NCBI GenBank assembly: GCA_963764465.1
Contig: CAVXSO010000007.1
Coordinates: 558,001 to 622,000 of the forward strand
Source: JAJXXT01 sp963764465
Lineage (GTDB): Bacteria > Pseudomonadota > Alphaproteobacteria > Acetobacterales > Acetobacteraceae
Reading direction: 5' to 3'
DNA: 64,000 nucleotides
Positions 52,344 through 61,266 of the stretch are shown here, piece by piece. Each line of letters begins with the position of its first letter. The stretch's first letter is position 1. The notes beneath the pieces are model-generated. The model was given only the letters and a program-made list of their open reading frames with translations. It had not been told where the DNA came from and made no database searches. The translations under genes were made by a program, and so were the position numbers.

Positions 52344-54443
52344 ATGGAGGAAACCCACGCCGCGCGCTTCGCGGGGCTCACACCGCTGCTCCGCCCGCGT
52401 TCCGTCGCCGTGCTCGGCGCCTCGGCGGACCGGCTGCGCATCGGCGGGCGGCCTATCGCCTACATGCTGGAACGCGGCTTCGAGGGCGCGATCCTGCCGG
52501 TCAACCCGAATCGCGACGAGATCCAGGGCCTGCGCTGCTACCCAAGCCTCTCGGCGCTGCCCGAAGTCCCGGATGTCGCGATCGTCGCCGTGGGCGCGGA
52601 GCGGGCCGTGGCTGCCGTCGAGGAACTCGCGCAGGCCGGCGTGCGCGGCGCGATCGTGCTTACCGCCGGCTTCGCGGAGGTCGGCGCCGAGGGTGCCTCG
52701 GCCCAGGCGCGCATGACGGCGGCCGCGCGCGCCACGCGCATGCGCCTGCTCGGGCCCAACTGCCTCGGCCTGTTCAACGCGCCGATTGGCTTCTTTCCGA
52801 TCTTCTCCTCCTCCTTCGAGGGTGGCTGGCCGCTCCCCGGCCGCATCGGGATCGCCAGCCAGTCCGGCGCGTTCGGCACTCACCTTTTCGTCGTCGCGCG
52901 CGACCGCGGCATCGGCACGCCGATCTGCGTCACCACCGGCAACGAGGCGGACATCACCATCGCGGACGCGATCGGCTGGATGGCGCAGGACGAGGGCATC
53001 GACGTCATCGCCGTCTACGCCGAGGGCTTCCGCGATGGCGAGGTACTGCGGGCCTCGCTCGCCAGCGCGAAGGAGGCCCGCAAGCCGGTGGTGATGATGA
53101 AGGTCGGCCGCTCCGCACTCGGCCAGGCGGCGGCGAGTTCCCACACCGCCGCGATCGCCGCGGACGACCGCGTGACGGAAACCGTGCTCGCCGAATACGG
53201 CGTCGCCCGCGCGCGCGGCACGGAGGAGCTGCTGGACATCGCGCATCTCGCCACACGTCGCATCTACCCCGCCGCGAACACACTCGGCGTGCTGACCGTG
53301 AGCGGCGGCGGCGGCGTGCTGGCGGCCGACGCGGCGGAAGCGAACGGCATCGCCATGCCGCCAATGCCGGCGGAGGCGCAGGCGCGGCTACGCGCGCTGA
53401 TCCCCTTCTCCGCCCCGGCTAACCCCGTCGACTGCACGGCGCAGGTGTTCAACGACTTCGCCACGGCCGGCACGTTTCTCGAGGAGACAGCCGCCGCCGG
53501 CTACACGACGCTGCTGATCTTTTTCTCCCAGGTCGGCGGCGCCCCCTCCATCGCACCGCGGCTGCGCGAGCATCTCGCCGCCCTGCGCACGCGCCACCCC
53601 GATGTGCTCATGGTGCTGTCCATCCTGGCGCGAGATGACCTGGTTCGCGACTACGAGGCGCTCGGCTTCGCGGTGTTTCCGGACCCCACGCGCGCCGTGG
53701 TCGCGATCGGCGCCATCGGGCGCATCGGCGCGGCGTTTGCCGCACCAGCTGGCATGCCAGCACCCGATATGCCGCGCGTCACGCTCCCCGCCACCAACCC
53801 GAGCGAGCCGGAGGCGAAACGTCTTCTCCTCGGCGCAGGCATCGCCACGGGCATGGAGGAGGTTTGCCGGACCATGGCGGACTCCGAGGCCGCCGCCCGG
53901 CGCATCGGCCTGCCCGTGGTGATGAAGATCGTCTCGCCGGACATCGCCCACAAATCGGAGATCGGCGGCGTGGTGACCGGCGTCGGCTCGATCGAGGACG
54001 TGGCGCGCACCCACACACTGCTGCTGGAACGCGCCGCGGCGTGCGCGCCCAAGGCACGCATCGATGGTATTCTGGTCGCGAAACAATATACCGGCACCGA
54101 GCTGATCATGGGCATCGCCCAGGACCGCGTTTTCGGCCCCATGGCCCTGGTCGGCGCCGGCGGCATCTTCGCCGAGATCATGCAGGACGTGGTGCTGCAC
54201 TCCTGCCCCTTCGGCGAGGATGTCGCGGAGGCGATGCTGCGCTCGCTGCGCTGCTTCCCGCTGCTTGCCGGTGCGCGAGGACGCGAGCACGCGGATATCG
54301 CCTCGCTCGCCACGATGCTCGCGCGCCTCTCCGCCTTCGCCATCGCCGCCGGCCCGCGCCTGGCCGCCGTCGATCTCAACCCCGTCATCGCCTCCGCGCA
54401 CGGCGCTGCGGCGGTCGATGCCGTGATCCTGCTGCGGGAGTAG
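52344..54443 (+). CDS. ADP-forming acetyl/acyl-CoA synthetase
   Basis: 699 residues from the ATG at 52344; a GTG at 52323 is an alternative, neither with a good Shine-Dalgarno sequence. Domain order: CoA-binding Rossmann domain (LLRPRSVAVLGAS), succinyl-CoA-ligase-like domains with the phosphorylated His267 in SSHTAAIAADD, and a C-terminal ATP-grasp domain (about 480-699; VVMKIVSPDIAHKSEIGGV). Such fused ligases interconvert acyl-CoA plus ADP and acid plus ATP. It opens the operon that continues to 60535 and probably activates, or conserves energy from, the organic acid degraded there. Confidence 0.88.
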   Translation: MEETHAARFAGLTPLLRPRSVAVLGASADRLRIGGRPIAYMLERGFEGAILPVNPNRDEIQGLRCYPSLSALPEVPDVAIVAVGAERAVAAVEELAQAGVRGAIVLTAGFAEVGAEGASAQARMTAAARATRMRLLGPNCLGLFNAPIGFFPIFSSSFEGGWPLPGRIGIASQSGAFGTHLFVVARDRGIGTPICVTTGNEADITIADAIGWMAQDEGIDVIAVYAEGFRDGEVLRASLASAKEARKPVVMMKVGRSALGQAAASSHTAAIAADDRVTETVLAEYGVARARGTEELLDIAHLATRRIYPAANTLGVLTVSGGGGVLAADAAEANGIAMPPMPAEAQARLRALIPFSAPANPVDCTAQVFNDFATAGTFLEETAAAGYTTLLIFFSQVGGAPSIAPRLREHLAALRTRHPDVLMVLSILARDDLVRDYEALGFAVFPDPTRAVVAIGAIGRIGAAFAAPAGMPAPDMPRVTLPATNPSEPEAKRLLLGAGIATGMEEVCRTMADSEAAARRIGLPVVMKIVSPDIAHKSEIGGVVTGVGSIEDVARTHTLLLERAAACAPKARIDGILVAKQYTGTELIMGIAQDRVFGPMALVGAGGIFAEIMQDVVLHSCPFGEDVAEAMLRSLRCFPLLAGARGREHADIASLATMLARLSAFAIAAGPRLAAVDLNPVIASAHGAAAVDAVILLRE

Positions 54444-54446
54444 AAG

Positions 54447-55298
54447 ATGCCGATCGTCTATGAGAAACTGTTGAACCATCGGATCCCACCGGTACGCCAG
54501 CGCTACACCGCGCGAGACTCCATTTTCTACGCACTGTCCGTCGGCTTTGGCTGCGATCCGCTGGACGAACGCCAGCTCGATTTCGTCGATCATCACAGGA
54601 AACTGCGCGCGGCGCCGACGATGGCGATCGTGCTCGGCTATCCCGGCTTCTGGCTGCGCGACCCCAAGACGGGCGTGGACGCAGTGCGCCTGGTGCACGG
54701 CGAGCAGGGCATCGAATGGCATGCGCCGCTGCCGCCCGAGGGCGAGGTCATCGGCGAGAGCCGCATCACCGGGCTCGTGGACAAGGGCGAGGGCAGGGGC
54801 GCGCTGCTCTACTCCGAAAAGAGGCTGGTCGACGCGAGCACCGGCACGTTGATCGCCACCACCACCTCCACCACGTTCCTGCGCGGCGATGGCGGCTTCG
54901 GCGGCCCAGCGGGCCCGGTGAAGCCACCGCACCCCGTGCCCGAGACCACGCCCGACATCACCTGCGACCTGCCTACGCGCCCCGAACAGGCGCTGTGGTA
55001 CCGGATGAACGGCGACGACAACCCACTTCATGCCGATCCCGAAACGGGACGCAAGGCCGGCTTCCCACGCCCGATCCTGCATGGGCTTTGCACGCTCGGC
55101 GTCGTCGCGCATGCCTTGATGCGCGAGCTCGGCGCCTACGATCCCGCGCGCATGAAGTCGCTCGACCTGCGCTTTTCCGCCCCGGTGTTCCCCGGCGAGA
55201 CGATCCGCACCGAGATCTGGCGCGACGGCAGCTTCCGCGCCCGCGTGCTCGAGCGCGATGCCGTCGTCGTCAACAACGGCAGGGCGATCTTCGCGTGA
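54447..55298 (+). CDS. Two-hotdog MaoC-type enoyl-CoA hydratase
   Basis: 283 residues. Two hotdog domains are fused: a degenerate N-terminal one (residues about 1-130) and a catalytic C-terminal one with the hydratase-2 motif GDDNPLHADPE and then FPRPILHGLCTLG. This is the layout of hydratase 2 of peroxisomal multifunctional enzymes and of bacterial steroid or fatty acid degradation enzymes, making (R)-3-hydroxyacyl-CoA. It starts 3 bp after the acyl-CoA synthetase stop and its own stop overlaps the CoA-transferase A start (GTGA). Confidence 0.88.
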   Translation: MPIVYEKLLNHRIPPVRQRYTARDSIFYALSVGFGCDPLDERQLDFVDHHRKLRAAPTMAIVLGYPGFWLRDPKTGVDAVRLVHGEQGIEWHAPLPPEGEVIGESRITGLVDKGEGRGALLYSEKRLVDASTGTLIATTTSTTFLRGDGGFGGPAGPVKPPHPVPETTPDITCDLPTRPEQALWYRMNGDDNPLHADPETGRKAGFPRPILHGLCTLGVVAHALMRELGAYDPARMKSLDLRFSAPVFPGETIRTEIWRDGSFRARVLERDAVVVNNGRAIFA

Positions 55299-55975
55299 TC
55301 GACAAGCTCGTCGGCGACATCGCCGCGGCGATGGAGGGCATCAAGGATGGCAGCACCATCCTGCTCGGCGGCTTCGGCAATGTGGGCCAACCCGGCCAGC
55401 TGATCGACGGGCTGATCGAGCACGGTGCGAAGGACCTCACGGTCGTCGCCAACAACGCCGGCAACGGGCGTGTCGGCCTCGCGCGGCTGATGGAGCTCGG
55501 CCGCGTGCGGCGCATCGTCTGCTCCTTTCCGCGCAGCGCCGGTTCCGTCGTGTTCGAGGAACTCTATCGCGCCGGAAAGATCGAGCTCGAGATCGTGCCG
55601 CAGGGAACGCTCGCGGAACGGATGCGGGCCGCAGGCGCGGGCATCGGCGCATTCTACACGCCCACCGCCTATGGCACGCAACTCGCCCGCGGCAAGGAAA
55701 CGCGCGAGATCGGCGGACGCCAGCACGTGCTGGAATACGCGCTGCCCGGAGACGTGGCGCTGGTCGAGGCCTGGCAGGCGGATCGCTGGGGCAACCTCAC
55801 GTATCGGGAGTCCGGGCGCAACTTCAACGCGGTGATGGCCACCGCCGCGAAACTCACCATCGTGCAGACGCAACACGTGGCGGAACTCGGCACCCTGGAC
55901 CCGGAGGCGATCGCGACGCCCGGCATCTACGTGGACCGCGTGGTGCACGTCCCCTATGGTGATCCACCGGTGTAG
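55295..55975 (+). CDS. 3-oxoacid CoA-transferase subunit A
   Basis: 226 residues from the GTG at 55295, overlapping the hydratase stop. The glycine loop GGFGNVGQP (residues 25-33), then NNAGNGRVGLA, CSFPRSAGS and the end TPGIYVDRVV are those of PcaI/ScoA/AtoD-type alpha subunits. Together with subunit B it moves CoA between a donor (usually succinyl-CoA or acetyl-CoA) and a 3-oxoacid. Overall it looks most like 3-oxoadipate CoA-transferase, but no protocatechuate or catechol genes are in the window, so the acid is unassigned. Confidence 0.92.
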   Translation: MIDKLVGDIAAAMEGIKDGSTILLGGFGNVGQPGQLIDGLIEHGAKDLTVVANNAGNGRVGLARLMELGRVRRIVCSFPRSAGSVVFEELYRAGKIELEIVPQGTLAERMRAAGAGIGAFYTPTAYGTQLARGKETREIGGRQHVLEYALPGDVALVEAWQADRWGNLTYRESGRNFNAVMATAAKLTIVQTQHVAELGTLDPEAIATPGIYVDRVVHVPYGDPPV

Positions 55976-55992
55976 GCGAGGGGAAACGCACC

Positions 55993-56637
55993 ATGGACAT
56001 GACCGCCTGGTCGCGGCCGCAGATGGCCGCCCGCGTCGCCGCTGACATTCCGGAAGGCTGGTACGTCAATCTCGGCATCGGCATTCCAACCATGGTTGCC
56101 GACCACGTGCCTTTGTCGCGCGAGGTGGTCTTCCATTCCGAGAACGGCGTGCTCGGCATGGGCCCCGCACCGCCCAAGGACAAAATTGACCCCTGGCTGA
56201 TCAATGCGGGCAAGCAGCACGTGACGCTGCGCAAAGGCGGGGCCTTCGTGCACCACGCGGACAGCTTCGCCATGATCCGCGGCGGTCATCTCGATCTCTG
56301 CGTGCTCGGCGCGTTCGAGGTCGCGGAGAACGGCGACATCGCCAACTGGGCGACCAGCGAGAACGACACCGCCCCCGCGGTGGGCGGCGCCATGGACCTC
56401 GCCACCGGCGCGAAGCGCGTCTGGGTGCTGATGGAGCACACGACGAAGGAAGGGCGCAGCAAGCTGGTCCGGCGCTGCTCCTACCCGCTCACCGCGCTCG
56501 GCTGCGTGCGGCGCGTCTACACCAACCTCGCGGTGCTCGACCTGACGGCGGAGGGATTTGCCGTCGTCGAGACCGCGCCCGGCGTCACGCACGAGGAGCT
56601 TGCGGCAAAAACGGACGCACCGCTTCGTTTCACATGA
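55993..56637 (+). CDS. 3-oxoacid CoA-transferase subunit B
   Basis: 214 residues. The catalytic glutamate Glu50 is in the SENG motif (FHSENGVLGMG), and NLGIGIPTMVA, GGHLDLCVLGAFEV and LTALGCVRRVYTNLAV are typical of PcaJ/ScoB beta subunits. It forms the active CoA-transferase with the subunit A encoded 17 bp upstream. Because the catalytic Glu is kept, a true transferase is likelier than a hydrolase-like relative. Its stop overlaps the next gene, an acyl-CoA dehydrogenase (ATGA). Confidence 0.93.
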   Translation: MDMTAWSRPQMAARVAADIPEGWYVNLGIGIPTMVADHVPLSREVVFHSENGVLGMGPAPPKDKIDPWLINAGKQHVTLRKGGAFVHHADSFAMIRGGHLDLCVLGAFEVAENGDIANWATSENDTAPAVGGAMDLATGAKRVWVLMEHTTKEGRSKLVRRCSYPLTALGCVRRVYTNLAVLDLTAEGFAVVETAPGVTHEELAAKTDAPLRFT

Positions 56638-57680
56638 GCACCGGTGACGACATCGAGGAATCGCTCAACCTGATCCGCGATTCTGCGCGCGGCATCGCGT
56701 CACCGGACAATACCAGGCGCATCCGCGCGCTGCGCTTCACCGAAGCTGGATTCGACCGTGACACGTGGCGCGAGATCTGCGCCATGGGTTGGCCCGGTCT
56801 GCGCGTGGCGGAAGCGGCGGGCGGCGCCGGACTTTCGATGCGCGAATACGTGACGCTCGCCGAGGTGCTGGGCGAAGGCCTGGTGCCGGAGCCGGTGATT
56901 CCGGCGGCGATCTCCGCCCACGTGCTGCGCGGCGCGGCGCTGGAATCGCTGCTCTGCGGCGAGCGCGTCGTCATCCCCGCCTGGCAGGAAGCCGCCAACA
57001 CGCTGGCTGTCGGCACCGCCACCACAGCCGGCGCGCGGGTGAACGGGCAGAAGTGCTTCGTCCCCATGGCTGCGGGCGCGGACGCGTTCCTGGTGGCGGG
57101 TCAGGGAGGGCTGGCGCTGGTGGCGGCGCGCGGCACCGGCGTGCGGATCGAGCGCCAGCCGACGCAGGATGGCGGTCATGTCGCAACCGTGACATTCACC
57201 GAGGCCCCGGCCGAGCCCGTCGATGGCTCGCTGGATGCGGCGATCGAGGAAGCCACGCTCGCCACTGCCGCGATGCTGCTCGGCGTGATGGGGCGCGCCT
57301 TCGCGATGACGCTCGATTACCTGCGCACGCGCGAGCAGTTCGGCCGCACGATCGGCGGCTTCCAGGCGCTACAGCATCGCGCCGCCGACCTCGCGATGCA
57401 GATCGCGCTCACCCGCGCCAGCGTGGAGGCCGCGGCGGCGGCGCTGGACACCGGCTCGCCACAGGCGCGCGCCGCGGTCTCCCGCGCCAAGGCCCGCGCC
57501 GCGGAGGCCGGCATGCTGGTCACGCGCCAGGCGATCCAGTTGCACGGCGGCATCGGCTACACGGACGAATACGACGTGGGCCTCTACCTGCGCCGCGCCA
57601 TGGTTCTCGCCAACAGTTTCGGCGGCGCCGCGGTGCACCGCGCGCGTTTCGCCGCCCTTGCCCCCGAGGAAGAAACATGA
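56634..57680 (+). CDS. Acyl-CoA dehydrogenase, short subunit
   Basis: 348 residues, shorter than the usual 380-400. The N-terminal helical domain is reduced, the middle beta-domain is short (VNGQKCFVPMAAGADAFLV), and the C-terminal helical domain has RTREQFGRTIGGFQALQHRAAD and LHGGIGYTDEYDVGLYLRRA. Short dehydrogenases of this kind, paired with a full-length partner, form alpha2beta2 enzymes in steroid and related degradation. A full-length dehydrogenase gene lies two genes downstream, so a heteromeric enzyme is my inference. It overlaps both neighbours by ATGA. Confidence 0.88.
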   Translation: MSTGDDIEESLNLIRDSARGIASPDNTRRIRALRFTEAGFDRDTWREICAMGWPGLRVAEAAGGAGLSMREYVTLAEVLGEGLVPEPVIPAAISAHVLRGAALESLLCGERVVIPAWQEAANTLAVGTATTAGARVNGQKCFVPMAAGADAFLVAGQGGLALVAARGTGVRIERQPTQDGGHVATVTFTEAPAEPVDGSLDAAIEEATLATAAMLLGVMGRAFAMTLDYLRTREQFGRTIGGFQALQHRAADLAMQIALTRASVEAAAAALDTGSPQARAAVSRAKARAAEAGMLVTRQAIQLHGGIGYTDEYDVGLYLRRAMVLANSFGGAAVHRARFAALAPEEET

Positions 57681-58447
57681 CCCAGGCCCCGATGCTGCGC
57701 GAGGCGCGCGAGGGCGCGATCGCGATCCTGACGCTCGATCAGCCGGCGCGGCGAAACGCGCTTGCGGTGCCGATGCGGGAATCGCTTCTCGCCGCGATGG
57801 ACCGGATCGAGGCGGACGATACGATCCGCGCCGTGGTCCTCACCGGCGCGGAGGGCAACTTCTCCGCGGGTGGCGACATCTCCGGCATGAACGCGGATAA
57901 CTTCGCCGCGGGCCGCGCGCGCTTCCGCCTCACACAGCGCGTGGTGCATGCCTTCATCGCCAGCGCCAAGCCTGTCGTCGCCGCGGTGGAGGGATGGTGC
58001 GTCGGCGCCGGCATGGGCATGGCGCTGTGCTGCGACACCATCGTCGCCGGCGCCAGCGCGCGCTTCATGGCCGGGTTCGGCAAGATCGGGCTGGTTCCCG
58101 ATTTCGGCCTCCTGCACACACTGCCGCGCCGCGTCGGCGAGGGCCACGCAAGGCAGATCTTCCTCCATCACGAGCCGATGGATACCGAAATCGCACGCGG
58201 CATCGGCCTCATTGACCGCGTCGTTCCGGACGGCGCGGCGCTGGAGGTCGCGAAGACCCTCGCCGTCTCGCTCGCCGCGTCCGCGCCCCTGCCCATCGCG
58301 CTGACGAAATCCTGGTTCGCGCAAGGGCTGGACGATGCGTTGGAATGGGAACGTAACATCCAGTCAGGCATCTTCACCACCGAGGACCACGCGGAGGGCA
58401 AGGCAGCCTTCCTCGCCAAGCGCGCGCCCAGGTTCACCGGACGATGA
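57677..58447 (+). CDS. Enoyl-CoA hydratase/isomerase family protein
   Basis: 256 residues from the ATG at 57677, overlapping the upstream dehydrogenase stop. Crotonase features are ILTLDQPARRNAL, FSAGGDISGM (oxyanion hole) and WCVGAGMGMALCCD. The usual catalytic glutamate region near GLVPDFGLLHTLPRRVG has Asp at one position, so hydratase, isomerase or other crotonase-type chemistry is possible. It lies between two acyl-CoA dehydrogenase genes in one operon. Confidence 0.9.
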   Translation: MTQAPMLREAREGAIAILTLDQPARRNALAVPMRESLLAAMDRIEADDTIRAVVLTGAEGNFSAGGDISGMNADNFAAGRARFRLTQRVVHAFIASAKPVVAAVEGWCVGAGMGMALCCDTIVAGASARFMAGFGKIGLVPDFGLLHTLPRRVGEGHARQIFLHHEPMDTEIARGIGLIDRVVPDGAALEVAKTLAVSLAASAPLPIALTKSWFAQGLDDALEWERNIQSGIFTTEDHAEGKAAFLAKRAPRFTGR

Positions 58448-59604
58448 TCACCGAGCCGACGCTCGACGAGCTCGACGCCATGGACGACGAGGCATTCCGC
58501 CTCACCGTCCGCCACTGGATCGAGGCCAACTATCCGCCCGAGCTGCGTAACCCGCCGAAGCGCCTGCACTGGCGGGAGAACCGGGTCTGGTATCTCGCGC
58601 TCGCGGAACGCGGCTGGCTCGCGCCAGGCTGGCCGCGCGAACATGGCGGCATGGGGCTCGCCGCCGCCCGCCAGCTCATCATGATCGAGGAACTGGAACG
58701 GCACGGCTGCGCCCGCACCAACGACCACGGCATCATCCTGGTCGGCCCGTTGCTGATCCGTTACGGCACCACGGTGCAGAAAGCCCACTTCCTGCCACGC
58801 ATTCTCTCCGGCGAGCACATCTGGTGCCAGGGCTACAGCGAGCCGAACGCGGGCTCCGATCTCGCGTCGCTGCGCACCGAGGCCGTGGCCGACGGCGAGG
58901 ACTGGGTTGTCCGCGGCCAGAAGACCTGGACCACGCTCGCCAACGACGCCAACTGGATCTTCCTGCTCGTCCGCACGGACAAGGCCGCGAAGAAGCAGGA
59001 AGGCATCTCCTTCCTGCTGGTGCCGATGGACAGCCCTGGCATCACCGTGCGCCCCATCGTCAACCTCGACCTGCACGACGAGTTCTGCGAGGTCTTTTTC
59101 GACAATGTCCGCGTGCCGCGCGCCAACACCGTGGGCGAGGTGAACAAGGGCTGGACGATGGCCAAGGCGCTGCTGGGCTTCGAGCGCATCTTCCTCGGCT
59201 CGCCCAAGCAATCCGCCTACGCGCTCGGCCGCCTCAAGGTCCTCGCCGAACGCATGGGCGTCTGGGACGATCCGCTGTTCCGGGACCGCTACACCGCGCT
59301 GCGGCTCGACCTCGAGGACCTCAAATGCCTGCATGCGCGCTTCGTCGAGATCGTGCGCCGCGGCGAAACGCTCGGCCCCGACGTCTCGATGCTCAAGGTG
59401 ATCCAGACCGACCTGTTCCAGAAGATCACCGACACAATGCTGGAAATCGCGGGCGAGAACGCCGGCCTACTGGAACCGATGGGCGGCAACCGGGAGCTCG
59501 CGCCCGGCGCGCTGTTCATCCAGGCGCGGCCATCGACCATCTATGGCGGCTCCAACGAGATCCAGCGCAACATCCTCGCCAAGGCAGTTCTGGACCTTCC
59601 GTAG
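58444..59604 (+). CDS. Acyl-CoA dehydrogenase, full-length
   Basis: 386 residues with all three domains. WCQGYSEPNAGSDLASL is the FAD/substrate signature and WTTLANDANWIFLLVRT follows. In the C-terminal domain, STIYGGSNEIQRNILA occupies the place of the usual YEGT motif, so Gly replaces the catalytic Glu of MCAD-type enzymes. The catalytic base must lie elsewhere, as in the alpha/beta group of steroid-type dehydrogenases. It overlaps the crotonase stop (ATGA). I infer that it pairs with the short subunit at 56634-57680. Confidence 0.92.
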   Translation: MITEPTLDELDAMDDEAFRLTVRHWIEANYPPELRNPPKRLHWRENRVWYLALAERGWLAPGWPREHGGMGLAAARQLIMIEELERHGCARTNDHGIILVGPLLIRYGTTVQKAHFLPRILSGEHIWCQGYSEPNAGSDLASLRTEAVADGEDWVVRGQKTWTTLANDANWIFLLVRTDKAAKKQEGISFLLVPMDSPGITVRPIVNLDLHDEFCEVFFDNVRVPRANTVGEVNKGWTMAKALLGFERIFLGSPKQSAYALGRLKVLAERMGVWDDPLFRDRYTALRLDLEDLKCLHARFVEIVRRGETLGPDVSMLKVIQTDLFQKITDTMLEIAGENAGLLEPMGGNRELAPGALFIQARPSTIYGGSNEIQRNILAKAVLDLP

Positions 59605-59608
59605 ATCC

Positions 59609-60535
59609 GTGCAGAAGCCCATCGATCTCATCGCTGTCCTGAGCATCGTCGCCTGCTGCGCGCTCTGGGGCATTCAGCAGGTGGCGGTGAAAGTCGCCGT
59701 CATGCAGGGACTGCCGCCGTTGTTCCAGGCGGCACTCCGCTCGCTCGTCGCCGCCCTGCTGCTCGCCGCGTGGACCGGGCTGCGCAGCGGGCGCGGCGGC
59801 GTCAGGGCGCTGCTTGCGATCGACCGGGCAACGCCCGCCTGCCTGCTGATCGGCGCGATGTTCGCCGGCGAATTCCTCACGCTGTTTCCGGGGCTCAAGC
59901 TCACCACCGCCTCGCGCGGCGTGATTTTCCTCTACACGGCGCCGTTCTTCACCGCCCTCGGCGCGCATCTGCTGCTGCCGGCGGAGCGGCTCTCCTGGCG
60001 CGCGGCACTCGGCCTCGTCATCGCGTTCGCGGGTGTTGCCGCGGCGTTCGCCGAAGGGCTCGGCGCGCCCGGCGGCAGTGTTGCGGGAGACACGCTGTGC
60101 CTCGCCGCGGGCGCGCTCTGGGGCGCGACAACGGTGGTGGTGAAGGCCTCGCCAGCGCTCGCGCGTGTCACCGCCTCGCGCGTGCTGTTCACGCAGCTTG
60201 CGTATTCCACGCCGATCCTGGTCGCCGTCGCCGCGCTGTTCGGCGAGTGGCATGTCGGCGACGCCACACCGCTCGCCTGGGCCGCGTGGTTCTACCAGAC
60301 CTTCGTTGTCGCCTTCGTGAGCTACCTTGCCTGGTTCTGGCTGATCCAGCGCCACGCCGCGAGCCGCATCGCGGGCTTCACCTTCCTCACGCCGCTGTTC
60401 GGCATCCTCGCCGGCGTGCTGCTTCTGGGCGAGCGCTTCTCGCCGTGGGTGCTGGTCGGCCTCGCCGCGATCGCCGTGGGACTGCGGCTGCTCACCTCGA
60501 AGCAGGCAACCCGGAAGCCGGCGCCGGCATCCTGA
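59609..60535 (+). CDS. EamA/DMT family permease
   Basis: 308 residues from a GTG at 59609, 4 bp after the dehydrogenase stop. Ten hydrophobic segments in two EamA halves are visible (first: IVACCALWGIQQVAVKVAV; second half from about residue 160, ALWGATTVVVKA). DMT permeases move small metabolites, often outward. As the last gene of the acyl-CoA operon it may carry the operon's substrate or a by-product, or simply share the transcript. It ends 7 bp before the convergent SIMPL gene. Confidence 0.88.
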   Translation: MQKPIDLIAVLSIVACCALWGIQQVAVKVAVMQGLPPLFQAALRSLVAALLLAAWTGLRSGRGGVRALLAIDRATPACLLIGAMFAGEFLTLFPGLKLTTASRGVIFLYTAPFFTALGAHLLLPAERLSWRAALGLVIAFAGVAAAFAEGLGAPGGSVAGDTLCLAAGALWGATTVVVKASPALARVTASRVLFTQLAYSTPILVAVAALFGEWHVGDATPLAWAAWFYQTFVVAFVSYLAWFWLIQRHAASRIAGFTFLTPLFGILAGVLLLGERFSPWVLVGLAAIAVGLRLLTSKQATRKPAPAS

Positions 60536-60542
60536 CCCGGCG

Positions 60543-61205
60543 CTACTTCTCCAGCACCGCAATCGCGGAGACGCTGGACGTCACGCTCTGGTCCTCGCTC
60601 GCCGCAACCGGCGGCGCGCCGGGCGCGGGGGCGGCCATCGCCGCCATCATCCGCGGTATCGGCGGCGCGGGCGGCGGCCCCAGGGTCACTTCCTGGAAAT
60701 AGGCGAAGTGCAGTCCCAGGATGGCGGCCGCCTTCTCCGCCCGCACCTTCAGGCCCGCGAGCGCGTCGGCCTGCGCCTTCTCCTCCGCCGCCTGCGCCGC
60801 CGCGGGCGAAAGGCGCCAACCGAGCTGCTGTACCGTCACCCCCTGGGTCTGCGCCAACCCCGCAAGCTTGAGCAGGGCGGCCGCGTCGGGGCCGTGCACC
60901 ATGATGGTCTGCCCGGCGTGCCAGCTTTCGGGGTTCGTCTGGTGCCAGACATTGTAGGCGCCCGTATCCACCTTCGCGCCCTGCACCTTCGCTGCCTCGG
61001 CAAGCACCGCGGCGGCAAGCGCGTTCACCCGTGCCTGTGCCGCGGCGGGATCCACGGCATCCGCCTGTGCCGCGAAGCCGACCACGAAATCATCGGGCTT
61101 TACCATCACCGTCGCACTCTGGGTGATGCGCAGCGTCGTTGCCGGCGCGGCCCAGGCCACTGCGGGGGTGAGCATGGCCAGCAGGGCAAGAACGCAATGG
61201 CGCAT
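60543..61205 (-). CDS. SIMPL-domain (DUF541) periplasmic protein
   Basis: 220 residues from the ATG at 61205, with GGAGG about 8 bases upstream. Residues 1-19 are a signal peptide (AWA-AP). The rest is a SIMPL domain: LRITQSATVMVKPDDFVVGFAAQA at the start and the AEKAAAILG segment late, followed by a Pro/Ala-rich tail. SIMPL proteins are periplasmic or surface proteins, some linked to stress tolerance; the mechanism is not settled. It lies 61 bp behind the pmtA-like gene on the same strand. Confidence 0.85.
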   Translation of the reverse strand: MRHCVLALLAMLTPAVAWAAPATTLRITQSATVMVKPDDFVVGFAAQADAVDPAAAQARVNALAAAVLAEAAKVQGAKVDTGAYNVWHQTNPESWHAGQTIMVHGPDAAALLKLAGLAQTQGVTVQQLGWRLSPAAAQAAEEKAQADALAGLKVRAEKAAAILGLHFAYFQEVTLGPPPAPPIPRMMAAMAAPAPGAPPVAASEDQSVTSSVSAIAVLEK

Positions 61206-61266
61206 GATGATCCCTCCAGCCGCCCATGGCGGCCGCGCGGTCGTGACCCCTGGACCGGGGGCGGCT

